From Candidatus Avacholeplasma faecigallinarum (GTDB lineage Bacteria > Bacillota_I > Bacilli_A > Acholeplasmatales > Anaeroplasmataceae), in assembly GCA_018715825.1 (NCBI GenBank), contig DVKU01000017.1:1-8181 (forward strand): a stretch of DNA of 8,181 bases, read 5' to 3'. Positions within the stretch are counted from its first letter, which is position 1; each line of letters begins with the position of its first letter. Below the pieces are notes generated by a model. The model was not told the DNA's origin. It did no database searches and worked only from the letters and a program-made list of their open reading frames with translations. The position numbers were made by a program, and so were the translations under genes. Positions 6,446 to 8,181 of this stretch are shown piece by piece.

Positions 6446-7948
6446 GTGAAAAAATACAAACAAATTGATTGGTCCTTAGTTACTATTCCAATTATTGTTG
6501 TTTTTAGCTTGAGCTTTTTATTAGAACGCTTTCCTAAAAATTCACAATCTATTTTGGAAGGTATCCGGTCATTTTTAAACAATCAATTATCGTTTCTCTA
6601 TATTTTGGTAGGCCTTTTCTTTTTTATTAGTACCTTATACGCTGCTTTTTCCAAGATTGGGTGGATTAAGCTTGGCGATCCAGCAGATAATCCTGAATAT
6701 TCAAACCTTCGTTGGGGAGTCATGATTTTTACTTCAACTATGTCAGCGGATATTATTTTTTACGCTTTATGTGAATGGTTAATGTATTCCAAAGAATCCT
6801 TTATTGAACAGAAAGGAGCACCGCTGGAGTGGTCATTAACCTATTCGTTGTTTCATTGGGGACCAATTGCCTGGTCATTTTACTTAATGTTGGCGGTAGC
6901 ATTTGCCTATATGTTATATGTAACGAAGAATAAACGGCAAAAATTTTCAGAAGCTTGTCGTCCGTTACTGGGAAAATATACCGATGGAATAGCCGGGAAA
7001 TTGATTGATCTAATTGCCATCTTTGCTTTGATTGCAGGAACAGCAACTACTTTTTCCATGTCAATGCCCTTATTATCGCAAACTGTTGGAACCCTATTCG
7101 GGATTCAACAAGTGAAGCAGCTATCAATTCTTTTAATTTGCGTGGTTGTGTTAATTTATCTAGTTGCTTCGGTAATTGGGATGAAGGCAATTTCGCGGTT
7201 AAGCACGATTTGTTATATCTTCTTTATTGGTTTACTACTCTATGTTTTACTTTTTAGTGGTTCTTTCAGTTATATTGTAGATTCTGGAGTTCAAGCAGTA
7301 GGGAATTTAACCCAGAATTTCATCGGGATGGCAACGACAACTCATAGCCATGGTTTTACCCAAAACTGGACAATTTACTATTGGTCATATTGGATTGTGT
7401 GGTGTGTCGCAACGCCATTCTTTATTGGTAGTATTAGTCGAGGAAGGACAATTAAGGATGTTATTTTACGGGGCTATGCTTGGGGACTAGGTGGAACCTT
7501 TTGTGCTTTCATTGTACTAAGTAGTTTTGGCATGTCTCGTCAAGCTCAGGGATTAGTTAACGCTACTCAGCTAATTGAAAATGGGCAAAGTTATGCACAA
7601 GTAGCAGTTAAGTTAATGGAAACTTTACCTCAATATCGAATTGCCTTAATCCTTTTGGCTTTAGCGATGATTGGCTTATATTCAACCGTGTTTGATTCCA
7701 TTACCATGGTTATCTCTAAGTATTCGTATAAACATTTGGCGATTGATGAAGAACCAAGTAAAGCGATTCGGGGCTTTTGGGCTGTGATATTTATGGTATT
7801 ACCGATGGCGCTATTAATTAGTAATAGTAATATGTATAATATTCAATCGGTAGCAATTATTGCGGCACTACCAACAATGACTGTGATGATCGTGATTGTG
7901 ATTAGCTTTTATAAGGAGAGTAGGGAAATAAATGGTAAAGAGCAGTAG
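6446..7948 (+). CDS. BCCT-family transporter, probable choline uptake carrier
   Basis: A betaine/choline/carnitine transporter with about 12 membrane helices (500 residues). I start it at GTG 6446, not the in-frame ATG at 6413, because AGAAGGGA (6431-6438) lies 7 nt upstream, the previous gene stops at 6441, and VKKYKQIDWS is a sensible N-terminus. The aromatic cage for trimethylammonium is present: W138, W143 and Y146 in FHWGPIAWSFY match BetP W189, W194 and Y197, and W316 and W319 in YYWSYWIVW match W374 and W377 (W373 is Y315). SRGRT (331-335) is the family signature. In the TM3 stretch TMSADI (98-103), D102 falls at BetP Gly153, the position that is Asp in the proton-coupled choline carrier BetT. 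E110-W111 resembles CaiT. The operon context (choline kinase and LicC) makes choline the best substrate guess. It would replace LicB, which belongs to another family. Betaine or carnitine remain possible. Confidence 0.9.
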   Translation: MKKYKQIDWSLVTIPIIVVFSLSFLLERFPKNSQSILEGIRSFLNNQLSFLYILVGLFFFISTLYAAFSKIGWIKLGDPADNPEYSNLRWGVMIFTSTMSADIIFYALCEWLMYSKESFIEQKGAPLEWSLTYSLFHWGPIAWSFYLMLAVAFAYMLYVTKNKRQKFSEACRPLLGKYTDGIAGKLIDLIAIFALIAGTATTFSMSMPLLSQTVGTLFGIQQVKQLSILLICVVVLIYLVASVIGMKAISRLSTICYIFFIGLLLYVLLFSGSFSYIVDSGVQAVGNLTQNFIGMATTTHSHGFTQNWTIYYWSYWIVWCVATPFFIGSISRGRTIKDVILRGYAWGLGGTFCAFIVLSSFGMSRQAQGLVNATQLIENGQSYAQVAVKLMETLPQYRIALILLALAMIGLYSTVFDSITMVISKYSYKHLAIDEEPSKAIRGFWAVIFMVLPMALLISNSNMYNIQSVAIIAALPTMTVMIVIVISFYKESREINGKEQ

Positions 7949-8009
7949 TCAAAATTCAAGCATTGAATTACTTCGGATATTGAGTATGTTTGCGATCGTA
8001 TTATTTTAA
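7932..8009 (+). pseudogene. truncated acyltransferase-3 family gene (N-terminal 25 codons only)
   Basis: An ATG inside the end of the transporter gene (17-nt overlap, usual for operon genes) opens a short frame, MVKSSSQNSSIELLRILSMF and then AIVLF, before TAA at 8007. The segment SSIELLRILSMFAIVLF closely resembles the N-terminus and first helix of membrane acyltransferase-3 proteins, which often add acetyl or succinyl groups to surface polysaccharides. In that family the helix normally runs into a conserved His about 11 residues after the Arg; the frame stops exactly there. Upstream are AAGGAG (7913-7918, spacing 13) and the closer AGGGA (7922-7926). The gene is best read as cut by a rearrangement or by the adjacent insertion element. 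Family assignment rests on only about 17 residues. Confidence 0.7.
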
Positions 8010-8069
8010 AAAGAATCCTTATAATATTAAACGATTTATAGTTTTAGATTATGGCAGATTGTAAAATTT
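8010..8069. other. short unexplained stretch between the broken acyltransferase and the IS end
   Basis: AT-rich sequence that does not continue the acyltransferase in any forward frame I tried. One forward frame (8008-8064) reads KKNPYNIKRFIVLDYGRL and then a stop, which could be the tail of another lost gene or chance. If the IS begins near 8070, this piece is left over from an earlier deletion. If the IS begins at about 8007, it belongs to the element. Confidence 0.3.
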
Positions 8070-8097
8070 AAGTTGAACATTTTAGTGGACAGAAAAA

Positions 8098-8158
8098 CCC
8101 ATAAAGGTCTTTAATGGTGTCGTCACAACATTCCATTAGAAAGAAGGACCTTTATGGG
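8098..8158 (+). promoter_or_regulatory. long inverted repeat enclosing the transposase ribosome binding site and start codon
   Basis: CCCATAAAGGTC (8098-8109) is a perfect inverted copy of GACCTTTATGGG (8147-8158), which contains the transposase ATG (8154-8156). A nested pair TAATGG (8112-8117) and CCATTA (8133-8138) extends the stem, leaving a 15-nt loop. In a transcript entering from outside, the AGAAGG ribosome binding site (8142-8147) and the ATG would be held in the stem. Other insertion sequences, such as IS10, use the same idea to block transposase translation from read-through mRNA. Confidence 0.7.
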
Positions 8159-8181
8159 CACCACTATTTTATCATTTGAAG
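8154..8181 (+). CDS. IS30-family transposase, N-terminal fragment (cut by window edge)
   Basis: Nine codons, MGTTILSFE, run off the right edge. AGAAGG (8142-8147) lies 6 nt before the ATG. The opening residues match what I remember of IS30-type transposases in Lactobacillus, where they precede a helix-turn-helix region and a DDE catalytic domain; neither is visible here. The assignment rests on this short N-terminus and the leader structure. Confidence 0.65.

Larger units (their letters stand above)
8070..8181 (+). mobile_element. left end of an IS30-family insertion sequence (continues beyond window)
   Basis: The transposase start at 8154 and its leader resemble IS30-type elements common in lactobacilli. 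The left boundary is approximate: I cannot identify the terminal inverted repeat or the target duplication, because the right end lies outside the window. The interval GTTGAACATTTTAGTGGAC (8072-8090) is a plausible part of the terminal repeat. The insertion lies immediately downstream of the broken acyltransferase. Confidence 0.65.

Noticed and set aside
6801..7046. Reverse-strand open frame of 81 codons
   Set aside because: It is antisense to the transporter core, whose aromatic-cage motifs are clear.
1..8181. CRISPR array, tRNA, rRNA or riboswitch
   Set aside because: No regularly spaced direct repeats, cloverleaf-like sequence or recognisable riboswitch core was seen; intergenic gaps are all under 200 bp.

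Overview
The window looks like part of a cell-surface polysaccharide or cell-wall glycan locus from a low-GC Gram-positive bacterium, most likely a member of the Lactobacillaceae (Limosilactobacillus reuteri-like is my best guess). The grounds are the AT-rich sequence, AGGAGG-type ribosome binding sites, a YfhO-family membrane protein, and an IS30-type transposase start resembling those common in lactobacilli. The species call is an inference from general knowledge, not from a search.

Left part (1-3926). After a short non-coding lead-in with small hairpins, a very AT-rich gene encodes an 854-residue YfhO-family polytopic protein, the type that glycosylates teichoic acids or glycans on the outer face of the membrane. 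A 113-bp gap separates it from a Gtf3-like / galactofuranosyltransferase-like cytoplasmic sugar transferase. That gene has an odd start: the Shine-Dalgarno sequence abuts the ATG. A strong intrinsic terminator closes this block.

Middle part (3927-8009). A new promoter starts a tightly packed operon with visibly higher GC. The first gene is a three-domain fusion: winged helix-turn-helix, LicC-like cytidylyltransferase and LicA-like choline kinase. It is followed 1 nt later by a free-standing LicC-like cytidylyltransferase and 4 nt after that by a BCCT-family transporter. The transporter keeps the aromatic residues that bind trimethylammonium groups and has Asp where proton-coupled choline carriers have Asp. 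Together the genes read as choline uptake, then choline kinase, then CTP:phosphocholine cytidylyltransferase, giving CDP-choline for phosphocholine decoration of a surface glycan. No LicD-type phosphocholine transferase is in the window, so the acceptor is unknown. The operon continued into an acyltransferase-3 gene that survives only as its first 25 codons.

Right edge (8010-8181). A short unexplained stretch is followed by the left end of an IS30-family element. Its transposase start codon and ribosome binding site lie inside a long inverted repeat. The insertion, or a rearrangement linked to it, probably removed the rest of the acyltransferase and possibly the downstream part of the operon.

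The main points of interest are the regulator-like domain fused to a bifunctional choline enzyme, the two unequal cytidylyltransferases (the fused one has Asn at a probable metal-ligand position), the choline-type BCCT carrier, and the boundary between the AT-rich and GC-richer halves.
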